Positions 25,110-34,387 of a stretch of DNA of 64,000 nt are shown in pieces. This DNA comes from Pseudonocardia sp. T1-2H. Its GTDB lineage: Bacteria > Actinomycetota > Actinomycetes > Mycobacteriales > Pseudonocardiaceae. Made by a program: the position numbers and the translations under genes. The notes beneath the pieces were generated by a model, which had not been told where the DNA came from, did no database searches, and saw only the letters and a program-made list of their open reading frames with translations. The first letter of the stretch is position 1. Each line of letters opens with the position of its first letter. The DNA lies in NCBI RefSeq assembly GCF_038039215.1, contig NZ_JBBPCL010000001.1:1736001-1800000 (forward strand). The letters run 5' to 3'.

Positions 25110-26162
25110 TCAGGCACGGTGTGGGTCATCAGCGAGCTCCTTGTCCGTGTGCGCAGGGGTCGTGGAAGTCGCGGCGGAGGCAGGGAGGACCAGGTCCTCC
25201 ACGCGGAGTCGTGGTGTCGCGGCGACCGGCCATCCGTGGCCGATCCGCAGGACCGCCAGCGGCGGGCGTGTCCCGCTGAGCAGCCGGCGCATCCGGTCCC
25301 GGACGTCGGGTATCTCGACCAGCTGGGACAGGAAGGAGACGGACAGCCCGTGCACGGTGGCGGTCAGCAGGACGCGCTGCAACGCCTCGCCCGCGCGGAT
25401 CTCCTCCCGCGGCCCGTCGGTGTGGACGCTGAGCACCCCGATCAGGGGCTCGGCCTCGAAGTCGGGTCCGTCGATCCGGCCGGTGCCGCCGGTGAAGTCA
25501 CGCATCACCCACGCCCCGTTGGACAGGGGCTGCGGGCCCCCCGCCGCCGCGGGCACCCCGTCGGGGCGCCCGGCCTCGTGTCCGGTCCAGGCGGCGATCT
25601 CGGCCAGGAACGCCGGATCGGCCGACTGCCGCTGGTGGGCCTGGCGGGCCAACCAGCCCAATTCGGAGCGCTGCTGCGGATCCGTGACCAGATGCAGCCA
25701 GGCGCCCTCCTCGGTGGCGGCGCGGGTGAGCTCGTAGCGGGCGGGGGAGGCCACCGCCACCTCGGCGAACGGACGCCTGTTGGTCCTGCGCCGTGGAACC
25801 GCCGCGAGCAGCCGCTGCTGCTCGGGTGTGGCTCGTCGCCGACCGCCCCGACGGACGATCGCGACGAGATCGGGGTTCGCGGGATCGGGCAGGACGGTCA
25901 CCACCGGTCTGATCCCCAGCCCGATCAGTCCGAGCCGGAGGTTGAACAGAGCGGCCCCACCTGCGATCCGCAGCTCCCGGCCGTCGGGGTCGGCGACGCG
26001 GAGTTTTCGTCCTCGATCGAGGTGGACCTCGATCCAGTCCGGGGTCAGGCGAAACCGCCACGGCTGCGTGTTGTGCAGCGACGGGGCCAACGCCGCCGTC
26101 TGCAGGAGCCTGCGCACCTGCTCCTCGGACAGCCCCAATGCCTGCGTGATCGTGCCCATCAC
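25110..26162 (-). CDS. Acg-type nitroreductase family protein
   Basis: A 350-residue Acg-type protein. The key block APSLHNTQPWRFRL is near residues 27-40. LRVADPDGRELRIAGGAALFNLR, RRRTNRRPFAEV and RAGEALQRVLLTATVHGLSV follow. The second half is typical, and the protein ends with an acidic/Thr-rich tail. It starts at a tandem GTG-ATG. The stop overlaps the likely start region of the Rv2004c-like gene, so the two form an operon. A half-conserved DosR-like box lies 74 nt upstream. Confidence 0.88.
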   Translation of the reverse strand: MMGTITQALGLSEEQVRRLLQTAALAPSLHNTQPWRFRLTPDWIEVHLDRGRKLRVADPDGRELRIAGGAALFNLRLGLIGLGIRPVVTVLPDPANPDLVAIVRRGGRRRATPEQQRLLAAVPRRRTNRRPFAEVAVASPARYELTRAATEEGAWLHLVTDPQQRSELGWLARQAHQRQSADPAFLAEIAAWTGHEAGRPDGVPAAAGGPQPLSNGAWVMRDFTGGTGRIDGPDFEAEPLIGVLSVHTDGPREEIRAGEALQRVLLTATVHGLSVSFLSQLVEIPDVRDRMRRLLSGTRPPLAVLRIGHGWPVAATPRLRVEDLVLPASAATSTTPAHTDKELADDPHRA

Positions 26163-26235
26163 CGCTCACCGTCTCCGTACCCGGCGGGTGTCCGCCATGA
26201 CTTGCGAGCCTGCTCGTGGCCGCCGACGGCGGGTA

Positions 26236-26249
26236 GCGTCGAAGGTCCC
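26236..26249. promoter_or_regulatory. Possible DosR-like box (half-conserved)
   Basis: On the minus strand this reads GGGACCTTCGACGC, 74 nt before the nitroreductase start. The first half matches the consensus; the second is weak. Confidence 0.4.
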
Positions 26250-26264
26250 GTTCGGCCGGGGTAT

Positions 26265-26423
26265 TCGTCCCACCGCCCGGGAGGCCGTCAGCAACGCGGT
26301 GCGTCACTCCGGCGCCGGCTGCACAACCTGGCCGAGCGCGCCGAACAACTCGGCGGCACCTTCGCCGTCGCGCCGCGCCACGGCGGGGGGACCCGTCTGC
26401 AGTGGCGGGTGCCGCTCGACTGA
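26265..26423 (+). pseudogene. DevS/DosT-like sensor kinase remnant
   Basis: Only scraps of a histidine kinase ATPase domain remain: TAREAVSNAVRHSGAG (the N-box of NarX/DevS-type kinases, where the Asn binds ATP) and, after a frame change and loss of some 40 codons, LHNLAERAEQLGGTFAV ending LQWRVPLD. Intact DevS-type sensors have GAF domains and run to about 550 residues; none of that is here. It converges on the response-regulator gene. The cognate sensor was therefore deleted locally. Confidence 0.75.
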
Positions 26424-26427
26424 CCCG

Positions 26428-26449
26428 GGCCCGGAGGGCCGACCGGGCC
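26428..26449. terminator. Short hairpin terminator
   Basis: GGCCCGG and CCGGGCC pair around an 8-nt loop in the gap between the kinase remnant and devR. Confidence 0.45.
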
Positions 26450-26450
26450 G

Positions 26451-27101
26451 TCAGCGCGCGCCGGGGCGGCGGCGTTCGGTCGCGTAGACCGCCGCCTCGG
26501 TGCGGCGGGCGAAACCCAGCTTGTGCAGCAACGAGGAGACGTAGTTCTTGACCGTCTTCTCCGCCAGGTAGAGCTCGGCGCCGATCTGCCGGTTCGTCAA
26601 CCCGTCCGCGATCAACTCGAGGATCCGCCGCTCCTGCGGGCTGAGCGACTCGAACTTCGGGTCCGTGGGCTCCGCGCCGCGGCGCAGCCGTTCGAGTACC
26701 AGGCCCGTGGCCTTGGGGTCCAGCAGCGAACCGCCCGCGGCCACGGTCCGCACCGCCCCGACGAGATCGATGCCGGCGACCTGCTTGAGCAGGTACCCCG
26801 AGGCCCCCGCCATGATCGCGCCGAAGAGCGCCTCGTCGTCGGAGAACGAGGTCAGCATCAGACACGCCGGGGGAGGTGTCATCACCGAGCGGATGTTCCG
26901 GCACACCGTGACCCCGTCACCGTCGGGCAGGCGAACGTCCAGGATCGCCACGTCCGGCCGCAGGGCCGGCACCCGGGCCAGGGCCTGCGCCGCCGTACCG
27001 GCCTCGCCCACCACCTCGATGTCGTCCTCGGTCTCGAGCAGTTGGGCGATACCGCGGCGGACGATCTCGTGGTCGTCGAGCAGGAACACCGAGATGGTCA
27101 A
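26451..27101 (-). CDS. devR: Response regulator DevR/DosR-like (NarL family)
   Basis: A 216-residue two-domain regulator. The receiver domain has the acidic pair Asp9-Asp10 (VFLLDDHE), phospho-acceptor Asp55 (AILDVRLPDGDG), Thr83 and Lys105 (SGYLLKQ). The C-terminal LuxR-type helix-turn-helix is LSPQERRILELIADGLTNRQ then LAEKTVKNYVSSLLHKLGF, nearly the wording of M. tuberculosis DevR (LAEKTVKNYVSRLLAKLG). It should bind the DosR-like boxes of this window and activate the dormancy genes. A TTG start is chosen since GGAGG lies 5 nt upstream. Boxes at 27181 and 27213 suggest autoregulation. Its usual partner sensor is broken nearby. Confidence 0.9.
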   Translation of the reverse strand: MTISVFLLDDHEIVRRGIAQLLETEDDIEVVGEAGTAAQALARVPALRPDVAILDVRLPDGDGVTVCRNIRSVMTPPPACLMLTSFSDDEALFGAIMAGASGYLLKQVAGIDLVGAVRTVAAGGSLLDPKATGLVLERLRRGAEPTDPKFESLSPQERRILELIADGLTNRQIGAELYLAEKTVKNYVSSLLHKLGFARRTEAAVYATERRRPGAR

Positions 27102-27180
27102 CGTGTCCTCCGTGGGCCGATGCGACGACGCTAGCCCGGCGCCGGGCCCTGCGTCGCTGATCGCTCGGCCCTGGCCGGTA

Positions 27181-27194
27181 GGGCCGATGGTCCC
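27181..27194. promoter_or_regulatory. DosR-like box upstream of devR
   Basis: On the minus strand this reads GGGACCATCGGCCC, followed by TA. It lies 80 nt before the devR start. Confidence 0.6.
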
Positions 27195-27212
27195 GCCTCC
27201 TCCCGGCGTGCG

Positions 27213-27226
27213 AGGACCTTCGCCCG
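27213..27226. promoter_or_regulatory. DosR-like box upstream of USP
   Basis: AGGACCTTCGCCCG on the plus strand, 91 nt before the USP start at 27317. With the box at 27181 it forms a pair in the divergent devR/USP promoter. Confidence 0.5.
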
Positions 27227-27316
27227 CGAGGGGACTACCGGATGCCCTGGCCCGGTCGGGGCTGATCGGCGACCCTGGTGCGGTGGGCCCGGCGGGCCCG
27301 GGACGGAGGACCAGAC

Positions 27317-28214
27317 ATGCACGACCCCTCGACGGCTGCCCCACCGGACCGCCGGCCGGTCCTGGTCGCGGTCGATGCCTCGCAGGCCGGGCGCGACGCG
27401 GCACGGTGGGCGTCGGACCTCGCCGTCCGATCGGGCGCGGAGCTGCGGCTCCTGCACGTCGCTGCAAGCCCGGAGACTCCTGCGTGGCTGTCGGAGCTGG
27501 CCGCGTCCCTCGGGCCCGGGGCGACGGCCGAGGTCGTCCTCGACTCTGATCCCGGTCCTCGGCGCATCGGCGAGCTTCCTGGCGGAGCGAACCGCCGGCG
27601 CGCATATGCTCGTCGTCGGAAGCTTCGGCGAGGGCACCTCCGGCGGGCTCCTCGCCGGGACCGTGGCGGAGGCGCTCAGCGGGGCGACGCGGTGCCCCCT
27701 CGTGGTGGTCCGCGGGCCGGAGCCGGACGCGCCACCTCCGACCGAGGGTCCCGTCGTCGTCGGTGTCGACGCCACGAGGGCGGGAACGGCCGCCCTCGAC
27801 GCCGCCGCGGACATCGCCGCCGCGCTGCCGGCGCCGCTCGTCGTGGTGTACGCCTGGTCCGACGTCACCGCTGGTCCCGGTGGCGGGGCTCACCGGGCCG
27901 GAGAGGACTGGAGCGCTCTGGCCGCCTCCGCCGAGACCGTGCTGAGGGATGCCGCGGCCCGGGTCGCCGAGCGGGCGCCGCACGTCGAGGTCGAGACCCG
28001 GGCGTTGCGCGACACCCCGCTCCGGGCCCTGCTCGACCTTGCCGGGACGGCCCGCCTCGTGGTCGTGGGCCCGCGGAGTGATCACCACGCCCCGCGGCGG
28101 GAGGACGGTATGCTGCTCGGCTCGACGAGCCGCGGCCTGGTCGGGTTCGCACCCTGCCCGGTCCTCGTCGTGCCCGGCACGACCACGGCCGGAGCCACGA
28201 CCGCGAGTACCTGA
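27317..28214 (+). CDS. Universal stress protein, tandem domains, one frameshift
   Basis: Equivalent in position to Rv3134c next to devR in M. tuberculosis. Domain 1 starts VLVAVDASQAGRDAARWASD. Near 27555 the frame changes: the USP sequence continues as PVLGASASFLAERTAGAHML and GSFGEGTSGGLLAGTVA. Domain 2 is VVVGVDATRAGTAALDAAAD to CPVLVVPGTT, with its loop altered (GPRSDHHAPRREDGMLLGS). One extra C in a run of three would explain the shift, so this may be a sequencing error. The stop is followed at once by a hairpin. Confidence 0.75.
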
Positions 28215-28224
28215 CCGGGTCACC

Positions 28225-28250
28225 GGGCCGCGCCGTCGCCGGCGCGGCCC
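28225..28250. terminator. Hairpin terminator between convergent genes
   Basis: GGGCCGCGCC and GGCGCGGCCC form a perfect 10-bp stem with a 6-nt loop between the USP and nitroreductase stops. Confidence 0.7.
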
Positions 28251-28254
28251 AAGG

Positions 28255-29259
28255 TCAGCGGTGCAGGACCGATCGCAGCGGCCGGCGCGGAGTGGCCTCG
28301 AGCGGAGCGGAATCCGCCGGTGGGTGACCGACGCGAATGATCAGCTGCGGATACTCGGGTAGGCGCAGGGCCTCCATCTGGATCCGCTCCCGCGTCGCGC
28401 TGATTTCCAGGGCCTGGCTCAGCGGTGCGGTGGCCAGCCCGGATCGGGTCGCGGTGAGCAGGACCGCGCTCATCGCCTCACCCGCCTGGACCGCGCTCGG
28501 CACGTCGTCGCGCGCGGTGGCGAGCACGAGCAGGAGGCCACCGTCGGGGCCGAACGCCGGATCGGCGGCCTGCTGTCCGGACGGGAAGCGGCGCAGGTAG
28601 CTCGCGGTGTACGCGTCGCGGGGCGGGACGGAGGTTGCGGGAATCCCGTCGTGCGCGTTCGCGTACCGGTGGGTCCAGGTCAACAGCTCGCTCAGGTAGC
28701 CCGGGCGGTGTGGCTGCGAGGTGGCGGCCTCGGCCAGGACGACGTGGAGGCGGGCGGCCGCGGCGGGGTCGGTCACCGCTTGCAGGACGGTCCCGAATCC
28801 GCTCGCCCGATCGACCATCGCGCGCAGGGCGGCGGTCGAGACGGGTTCCTGGGCGTAGGGCCGGCGGTCGGTGTGCCGGCGGCCGAGCTGGCCGAAGAGC
28901 GCGGCGTCCGCCCGGTTCGGCGCGCCGGAGCGCGTTCGCACGGTGGCGAGATGGTCTCGGCTCTCCGGGTCGGGGAGCCGATCGGTCTCGGTGGCCACGC
29001 CGAGCCCGGCCAGCGCCACCTGCAGGTGGTGCAGGGCGGCGCCACAGCTGATCAGCATGTCCCGCCCGTCCGGGTCGGTGCCCGTCAGCTGCCGGTTCCG
29101 ATCGGCGAACAGCTCGACCCGGTCCGCCCCGATCCGCCAGCACCACGGCTGGGTGTTGTGCACCGAAGGAGCCTGCAGGGCCAGCTCGACGGCGTGCTGA
29201 AGACGGTCGTGGTCCGCGGGGCGGGTCGAGAGTGTCGTGGGGCGGTCGTCGCTGTTCAT
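28255..29259 (-). CDS. Acg-type nitroreductase family protein
   Basis: A 334-residue Acg family protein closely related to the one at 20482. Landmarks: APSVHNTQPWCWRI (residues 32-45), LTGTDPDGRDMLISCGAALH, RRHTDRRPYAQEP, RYANAHDGIPATSVPP, and AGEAMSAVLLTATRSGLATA. A role in FMN binding or hypoxic redox balance follows from the family only. The ATG at 29259 lies 88 nt from a DosR-like box. Confidence 0.9.
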   Translation of the reverse strand: MNSDDRPTTLSTRPADHDRLQHAVELALQAPSVHNTQPWCWRIGADRVELFADRNRQLTGTDPDGRDMLISCGAALHHLQVALAGLGVATETDRLPDPESRDHLATVRTRSGAPNRADAALFGQLGRRHTDRRPYAQEPVSTAALRAMVDRASGFGTVLQAVTDPAAAARLHVVLAEAATSQPHRPGYLSELLTWTHRYANAHDGIPATSVPPRDAYTASYLRRFPSGQQAADPAFGPDGGLLLVLATARDDVPSAVQAGEAMSAVLLTATRSGLATAPLSQALEISATRERIQMEALRLPEYPQLIIRVGHPPADSAPLEATPRRPLRSVLHR

Positions 29260-29346
29260 CGCATCAGGGTCCCGCGGGCGCGGCCTCGGAGGCAGGGTCG
29301 AAGGGCCCCGGTGGGGGAGTCGGCAGGTCCGGTCCTGCGCCGACGA

Positions 29347-29360
29347 GGGGCGAAGGACCC
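29347..29360. promoter_or_regulatory. DosR-like box
   Basis: On the minus strand this reads GGGTCCTTCGCCCC, 88 nt before the nitroreductase start. Confidence 0.55.
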
Positions 29361-29390
29361 TGGCCGTCCGGCTGTTCGCCGCCCACGGCA

Positions 29391-29565
29391 GGCCGAGTTC
29401 CAACGGGCCAAGGCGGATCACGACTTCGTCGAGGAGGAACTCGAGCTGCGGGCGAACACCGAACTGACCCGCGCGATTCACGCCCTGGCTCTCGAGATTC
29501 GTGGGCGACTGGAGGCTGAGCGCGCCGACGACACCGGGCCCGGGACCGTTCGACCCGGGCGATGA
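29391..29565 (+). pseudogene. C-terminal remnant of an unidentified protein
   Basis: A coding-like stretch without a start: AEFQRAKADHDFVEEELELR then ANTELTRAIHALALEIRGRL, an amphipathic helical tail similar in style to the cytoplasmic end of DUF1003-type membrane proteins. It lies in the 370-nt gap between the nitroreductase and the next membrane gene. The upstream part of the gene is absent. Confidence 0.35.
29542..29556. promoter_or_regulatory. Possible DosR-like box
   Basis: GGGACCGTTCGACCC, one base longer than the consensus, 73 nt before the start at 29630. Confidence 0.35.
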
Positions 29566-29629
29566 GGCCCCACGACCCTGCCGCCCGCGCGACTGCGAGT
29601 CGAGTCTGAGATGGGCGAAGGAGGCCGAG

Positions 29630-30136
29630 ATGATCCAGGTGCTCGTGGCCGCCGCGGTCTATCTCGTGTTGGTGGCGCTCGCGTTCCTCCGCCCCGCCGC
29701 GGGGCGCCGCGCGATGGGGATCTTCTTCGCGGTGATGGCCGTCGGGGTGAACGGGGCGGTGACGCTGTTCGCGCCCCACCTGTTCGTCGACCTCGCCGCC
29801 GCTGCCCCGTGGGGTTGGTATCGCGCGATCGCGCTGACGCTCACCGAACCCTCGCCACGGGTCTTCGGGACCGTCATGGTGCTCGGCGAGCTCACCGTCG
29901 CAGGCCTCGTCCTCGCGCCCGGCCGCGCCGCGCGCCTCGGGCTGCTGGGTGCTGCCCTGTTCGCGCTGGGCATCACGCCGCTCGGAGCCGCGACGCCGGC
30001 AAACCCGCTGCTGGCGGTGGCTGCGCTGCGCCTGGCCTCGATCCCGTGGCCGGAGAGCGCGTTCGCCCGGGCCGATCGTGGGCCCGTCGCAGAGCATGCG
30101 GAGGCACGAGGAGTCCACGATGTCCGCGTCCGCTGA
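29630..30136 (+). CDS. Small multi-pass membrane protein
   Basis: A 168-residue protein with four hydrophobic segments: LVAAAVYLVLVALAFL, AMGIFFAVMAVGVNGAVTLF, VFGTVMVLGELTVAGLVLA, and LGLLGAALFALGITPLGAA. It has a basic C-terminal tail. No named family was recognised; DoxX-sized membrane proteins have a similar layout. It overlaps the next gene by 17 nt and is probably co-transcribed with it. Confidence 0.65.
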   Translation: MIQVLVAAAVYLVLVALAFLRPAAGRRAMGIFFAVMAVGVNGAVTLFAPHLFVDLAAAAPWGWYRAIALTLTEPSPRVFGTVMVLGELTVAGLVLAPGRAARLGLLGAALFALGITPLGAATPANPLLAVAALRLASIPWPESAFARADRGPVAEHAEARGVHDVRVR

Positions 30137-30731
30137 CCGGCCGCACCGGCGCGGCGGCGCGTTCCGACCTCGCCGGTCGGACCGCGCCGAGCAGGTGCTG
30201 TGGTGGGCGGCCGCGGTGCTGACTCTGGCCGGGATCCTGTTCTCCGTCGCGGCAGGGATGGCCGCGCACGCGGACGGGGTGTCCCGCTCCGCCCGAGAGT
30301 CCGCGACCCGCACGCCGGTCGACGCGGTCCTCCTCGAGGAGACCGTTCCTGCCGGATCGGCGCGTTCAGGACTGCGTACGACCACCCGGGTGCCCGTCCG
30401 GTGGATCGGGCCGGACCGCGTCGAGCACACTGCCACCGCACTCGTCCCCGGGCGGCACCAGGCGGGCGCGACGATGCGGATCTGGGTGGACCGCGACGAC
30501 GCGGTCGTCGCGGAGCCGTTCACCCGTACCGAGGCGACCGCCTCGGCGGTCCTGGCCGTCGCGCTCCTGCTCACGGGGGTTGTCGTTCTCCTCGCCGCGA
30601 TGCGGCTGGCGACCGGTTGGTACCTCGACGTCCTGCGGCGGGCGGAGTGGGCCCGGGAATGGTCCGAGGTCGAGCCGCGGTGGTCCGGGCGAGTCGGCGG
30701 CACACCCGGACCTATCGAGGGAGAGAACTGA
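30120..30731 (+). CDS. Rv1733c-like membrane protein
   Basis: A 203-residue protein with two transmembrane helices (about residues 26-48 and 138-160) flanking an extracytoplasmic domain (TPVDAVLLEETVPAG, VPVRWIGPDRVEHTA, IWVDRDDAVVAEP). The cytoplasmic end carries AEWAREWSEVEPRWSGR, the W-rich signature of the Rv1733c family. Rv1733c is a DosR-regulated latency antigen of unknown function. A broken paralogue is at 2787. Confidence 0.82.
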   Translation: MSASADRPHRRGGAFRPRRSDRAEQVLWWAAAVLTLAGILFSVAAGMAAHADGVSRSARESATRTPVDAVLLEETVPAGSARSGLRTTTRVPVRWIGPDRVEHTATALVPGRHQAGATMRIWVDRDDAVVAEPFTRTEATASAVLAVALLLTGVVVLLAAMRLATGWYLDVLRRAEWAREWSEVEPRWSGRVGGTPGPIEGEN

Positions 30732-31214
30732 GAGGGCAACGAGAGACCGCGAACGCCGTGCGGCCGCTCCGGCCGCCGTCAACCGGCTGATCCTGGCGTG
30801 GCTGGGATCGACCCTTCACGGCGCCACCGCGGCCAGGGATGTTCGGCCTGCGCGCTGGCGGCCGGCCACCGGGAATGTCGCCACCGCCCCTGCTCGGGCG
30901 GCCGCGGCCCGCCGCTACCGGAATGCGTTTCCCGCGCACACCGTGCCCGGCGGGGACGAGCTCGTCGTGTTCACGCTGCACGACGGGACCGCGCTCGTAT
31001 CCCCGGTGCGGTCGAGGGCGCCGCGCCGGGCCCGCTTCGTGACGGCGACGGCAGGGAGGCTGCCGCGGTCGGCGAGCTGGATCCTGACGACGGCCGGCGC
31101 CTGGGCACGGGGCTGCTGATGTCCACCGCCGTCGCCACTCCGCTGTCGCACGCGGACCGGCCTGTCGCGCCCGTCGCCGCGATCGGCGCGGGGGCCGGGT
31201 TGTTCCGCCGGAGC
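30732..31214. other. Region without a confidently assigned gene
   Basis: One plus-strand frame stays open to 31119 (VNRLILAWLGSTLHGATAAR to ELVVFTLHDGTALVSPV) but has no credible start or ribosome site and matches no family I know. It may be a remnant. No hairpin or box is evident. Confidence 0.4.
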
Positions 31215-31778
31215 TCAACCGACCGGCAGTACCTCCGATCGGCCGGAGGGCTCGGCGGGGCGGATCTCCTCGGCGATGACCCGGGCCCACCCGCGGATCC
31301 GCTCCGGGTCGCGGAAGTCCCCGGCCAGCCCACCGCGGGCCATCCATTTCGCGACGAACCCGCGAGCGGACGCCGGGTCCAGGACCCCGCCGAACGTGAT
31401 CGGGGCCTCGCCGTCCACGCCCTCACGTAGACGGCGGACGTTCGCCGGCTCCGGAACGCCCGCCTCGACCTGCTCGGCGGCGTCCGGCCCGCACGGTCCC
31501 GACTGGAACAGCCAGACCGGGCGGCCGCGCAGCATCACCGCGTGCCGGCGCAGGAATCGCACGGCCTCGGGGCGCCACCGGCGCATGTAGAGCGCACTTC
31601 CCAGCACGACCGAGCGGTAGCCCGTGAGGTGATCGACGTCGGTCGCGGGGGCTACGTGCACACGCAGCCCCTGCGCGCGCAGCTCGTCGGCGATCAGCGC
31701 GGCGATACCGGCCGTTCCTCCTGCCTTCGACGCATGCACGACAAGCACGTCGGCGCGCGGACCTTCTGTGGTGGACAT
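31215..31778 (-). CDS. Flavodoxin-domain protein (HemG-like)
   Basis: A 187-residue flavodoxin-fold protein. LVVHASKAGGTAGIAALIAD at the start is the FMN phosphate loop; YRSVVLGSALYMRRWRPEAV and RGRPVWLFQSGPCGPD match the flavodoxin family that includes protoporphyrinogen oxidase HemG. Its role is uncertain; such proteins accompany Acg nitroreductases in actinobacterial dormancy clusters and might supply FMN chemistry or electrons. The start has GGAGCTG before it. It is divergent from the phosphoketolase gene. Confidence 0.8.
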   Translation of the reverse strand: MSTTEGPRADVLVVHASKAGGTAGIAALIADELRAQGLRVHVAPATDVDHLTGYRSVVLGSALYMRRWRPEAVRFLRRHAVMLRGRPVWLFQSGPCGPDAAEQVEAGVPEPANVRRLREGVDGEAPITFGGVLDPASARGFVAKWMARGGLAGDFRDPERIRGWARVIAEEIRPAEPSGRSEVLPVG

Positions 31779-31900
31779 GCCAGCTCCCTTCCGAGGACTG
31801 CGTCCAGCCTCGCCGGGCAGGGCGGCCGGGACGAGGGCCGCAGGCCCGGCGTCGTGCCGCCGGCCGACCCCGGAGCAGGAGGCACTCGGCGGGTCGACAA

Positions 31901-31914
31901 GGGACTTTCGGCCC
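31901..31914. promoter_or_regulatory. DosR-like box (best match)
   Basis: GGGACTTTCGGCCC, 72 nt before the phosphoketolase start. It agrees closely with the mycobacterial consensus GGGACTTNNGNCCC. Confidence 0.65.
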
Positions 31915-31985
31915 GCTCCCTCGGATCACTGTCGCCCGAAGACTGGAACCGTCCCCGTCGCCCGATCCCGTGGAGCTGATCCGTC

Positions 31986-34387
31986 GTGACCGTCACCTCC
32001 GGCTACCGACCGCCGGCCGTCCGCCCCGAGGCCGATCCGGCGCTCGCCGCCGTCGACCAGTGGTGGCGCGCCGCCAACTACCTCGCTGTCGGGCAGATCT
32101 ATTTGCAGGACAACCCGCTGCTCACCGAGCCGCTGCGCCCGGAGCACATCAAGCCGCGTCTGCTCGGGCACTGGGGCACCACACCCGGCCTCACGTTCTG
32201 CTGGGCGCACCTGAACCGGGTGATCGCCGGACGACAGGGCCAGACGCTGTTCGTGACGGGTCCGGGCCACGGGGGACCCGCCGTGGTCGCGACGGCCTGG
32301 CTCGAGGGCACCTACACCGACCGGTTCCCTGACGTCACCCGCGACGTCTCAGGGATGAAGCGCCTGTTCCGGCAGTTCTCCTTCCCCGGGGGATCCCGAG
32401 CCACGCCGCGCCGGAGACCCCGGGATCCATCCACGAGGGGGGCGAGCTCGGCTACTCCCTGGCCCACGCCTACGGCGCCGCGATGGACAACCCCGACCTG
32501 CTGGTTGCCTGCGTGATCGGGGACGGCGAGGCGGAGACCGGTGCGCTCGCGACGTCCTGGCACGCCAACAAGTTCCTCGACCCGGTCGACGACGGCACCG
32601 TGCTCCCGATCCTGCACCTCAACGGCTGGAAGATCGCCAACCCCACGGTGCTGGCCCGGATCCCCGACGAGGAACTGCACGACCTGCTCAGCGGGTACGG
32701 CCACGAGCCGTTCGTGGTCGACGTAGGCGACGGCACCGACACGGCGGCCGCGCACGCGGCCATGGCCGCCGCGCTCGACCAGGTACTGGCTCGCATCGCC
32801 TCCATCCGCGTCCGGGCCGCGCGCGGCGAGCTCACCGAACGGCCCCGCTGGCCGATGATCGTGCTGCGCAGCCCGAAGGGCTGGACCGGTCCCGCCGAGG
32901 TCGACGGCCTGCCCGTCGAGGGGACGTGGCGCGCTCATCAGGTTCCTCTGGCCGCGGTCCGGGAGAACCCGGCGCACCTCGCCCTGCTCGAGGAGTGGAT
33001 GCGCTCCTACCGCCCCGAGGAGCTCTTCGACGACGCGGGCCGGCCACGGCCAGGGCTGGACGCCGCCCTGCCCCCGCAGGAGAAGCGGATGAGCGCGACC
33101 CCACACGCCAACGGCGGCGAACTGCTCCGCCCCCTGCGGCTGCCCGACCTCGCCGAGTACCTGATCGACGTTCCCACGCCGGGGACCGTCGTGGCCAGCG
33201 CGACCCGGGTTCTCGGCGGCTGGGTGCGTGACCTGATCACTGCCAACCCGTCCACGTTCCGTTTGTTCGGCCCGGACGAGGTGGCGTCGAACCGCCTGCA
33301 GGACGTGTTCGCGGTGACCGACCGGGTCTTCTCCGGCGAGCGCCGTCCCGGCGACGACCATCTCGCCGCGCACGGCCGGGTGGTGGAGGTGCTCTCGGAG
33401 CACCTGTGCGAGGGCTGGCTGGAGGGCTACCTCCTCACCGGCCGGCACGGGATCTTCACCTGCTACGAGGCGTTCATCCACATCATCGACTCGATGCTCA
33501 ACCAGCACGCCAAGTGGATCAAGGTGAGCCGGGAGATCCCGTGGCGCCGCCCGATCGCGTCACTGAACTACCTGCTGACCAGCCATGTCTGGCAGCAGGA
33601 CCACAACGGCTTCTCCCACCAGGACCCCGGATTCCTCGACCACGTCGTGAACAAGAAGCCCGACATCGTGCGGGTCTACCTGCCGCCGGACGCGAACACG
33701 CTGCTCGCGGTGACCGAGCACTGCCTCGCGAGCCGGGACCGGATCAACGTCGTCGTCGCGGGCAAGGCCCCGGCGCCGCAGTGGCTCTCCGCCGACGCGG
33801 CCCGGGCGCACGTCGCCCGGGGCATCGGGGTCTGGGACTGGGCGTCGAACGATGCGGGAACCGAACCGGACGTGGTCCTCGCCTGCTGCGGTGACGTGCC
33901 CACGCGCGAGACCCTGGCGGCGGTGGGCCTGCTGCGCACCCACCTGCCCGATCTTCGGGTGCGGGTGGTCAACGTCGTCGACCTGATGCGGCTGCAGGAC
34001 CCGGGCCAGCACCCCCACGGACTGTCCGACCGCGCGTACGACGCGCTGTTCCCGCCACGCGCCCCGGTCATCTTCGCCTTCCACGGCTATCCCTGGCTCG
34101 TCCACCGGCTCACCTACCGCCGCGCCAACCACGACCAGCTGCACGTACGCGGATACACGGAGGAGGGCACGACGACGACCCCGTTCGACATGCTGATGCT
34201 CAACGACCTCGACCGGTTCCACCTCGTCGCCGACGTGATCGACCGCGTGCCTGATCTCGGCGTCCGGCACACCGCCCTGCGCCAGCACATGCTCGACGAG
34301 CGCCTGCGCTGCCGCGCCCACACCCGCGCCCGCGGCGAGGACGCCCCCGACATCCGCGACTGGGCGTGGACCGGATGCGGATCCTGA
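31986..34387 (+). CDS. xfp: Phosphoketolase, one frameshift
   Basis: Thiamine diphosphate enzyme splitting xylulose 5-phosphate (and perhaps fructose 6-phosphate) into acetyl phosphate and a triose or tetrose phosphate. The N-terminus ([46 protein letters not shown]) is in one frame to about 32390. The rest ([20 protein letters not shown] region, [39 protein letters not shown]) follows in another. Restoring one G in the run at 32388-32392 (five instead of six) would give a normal-length protein of about 800 residues, so the shift is probably an error. The gene leads an operon with acetate kinase. Confidence 0.88.

Noticed and set aside
31828..31847. GGGACGAGGGCC and GGGCCGCAGGCCC near the flavodoxin start as further DosR-like boxes
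   Set aside because: Spacing and central bases fit the consensus poorly, and such G/C strings are frequent by chance here.
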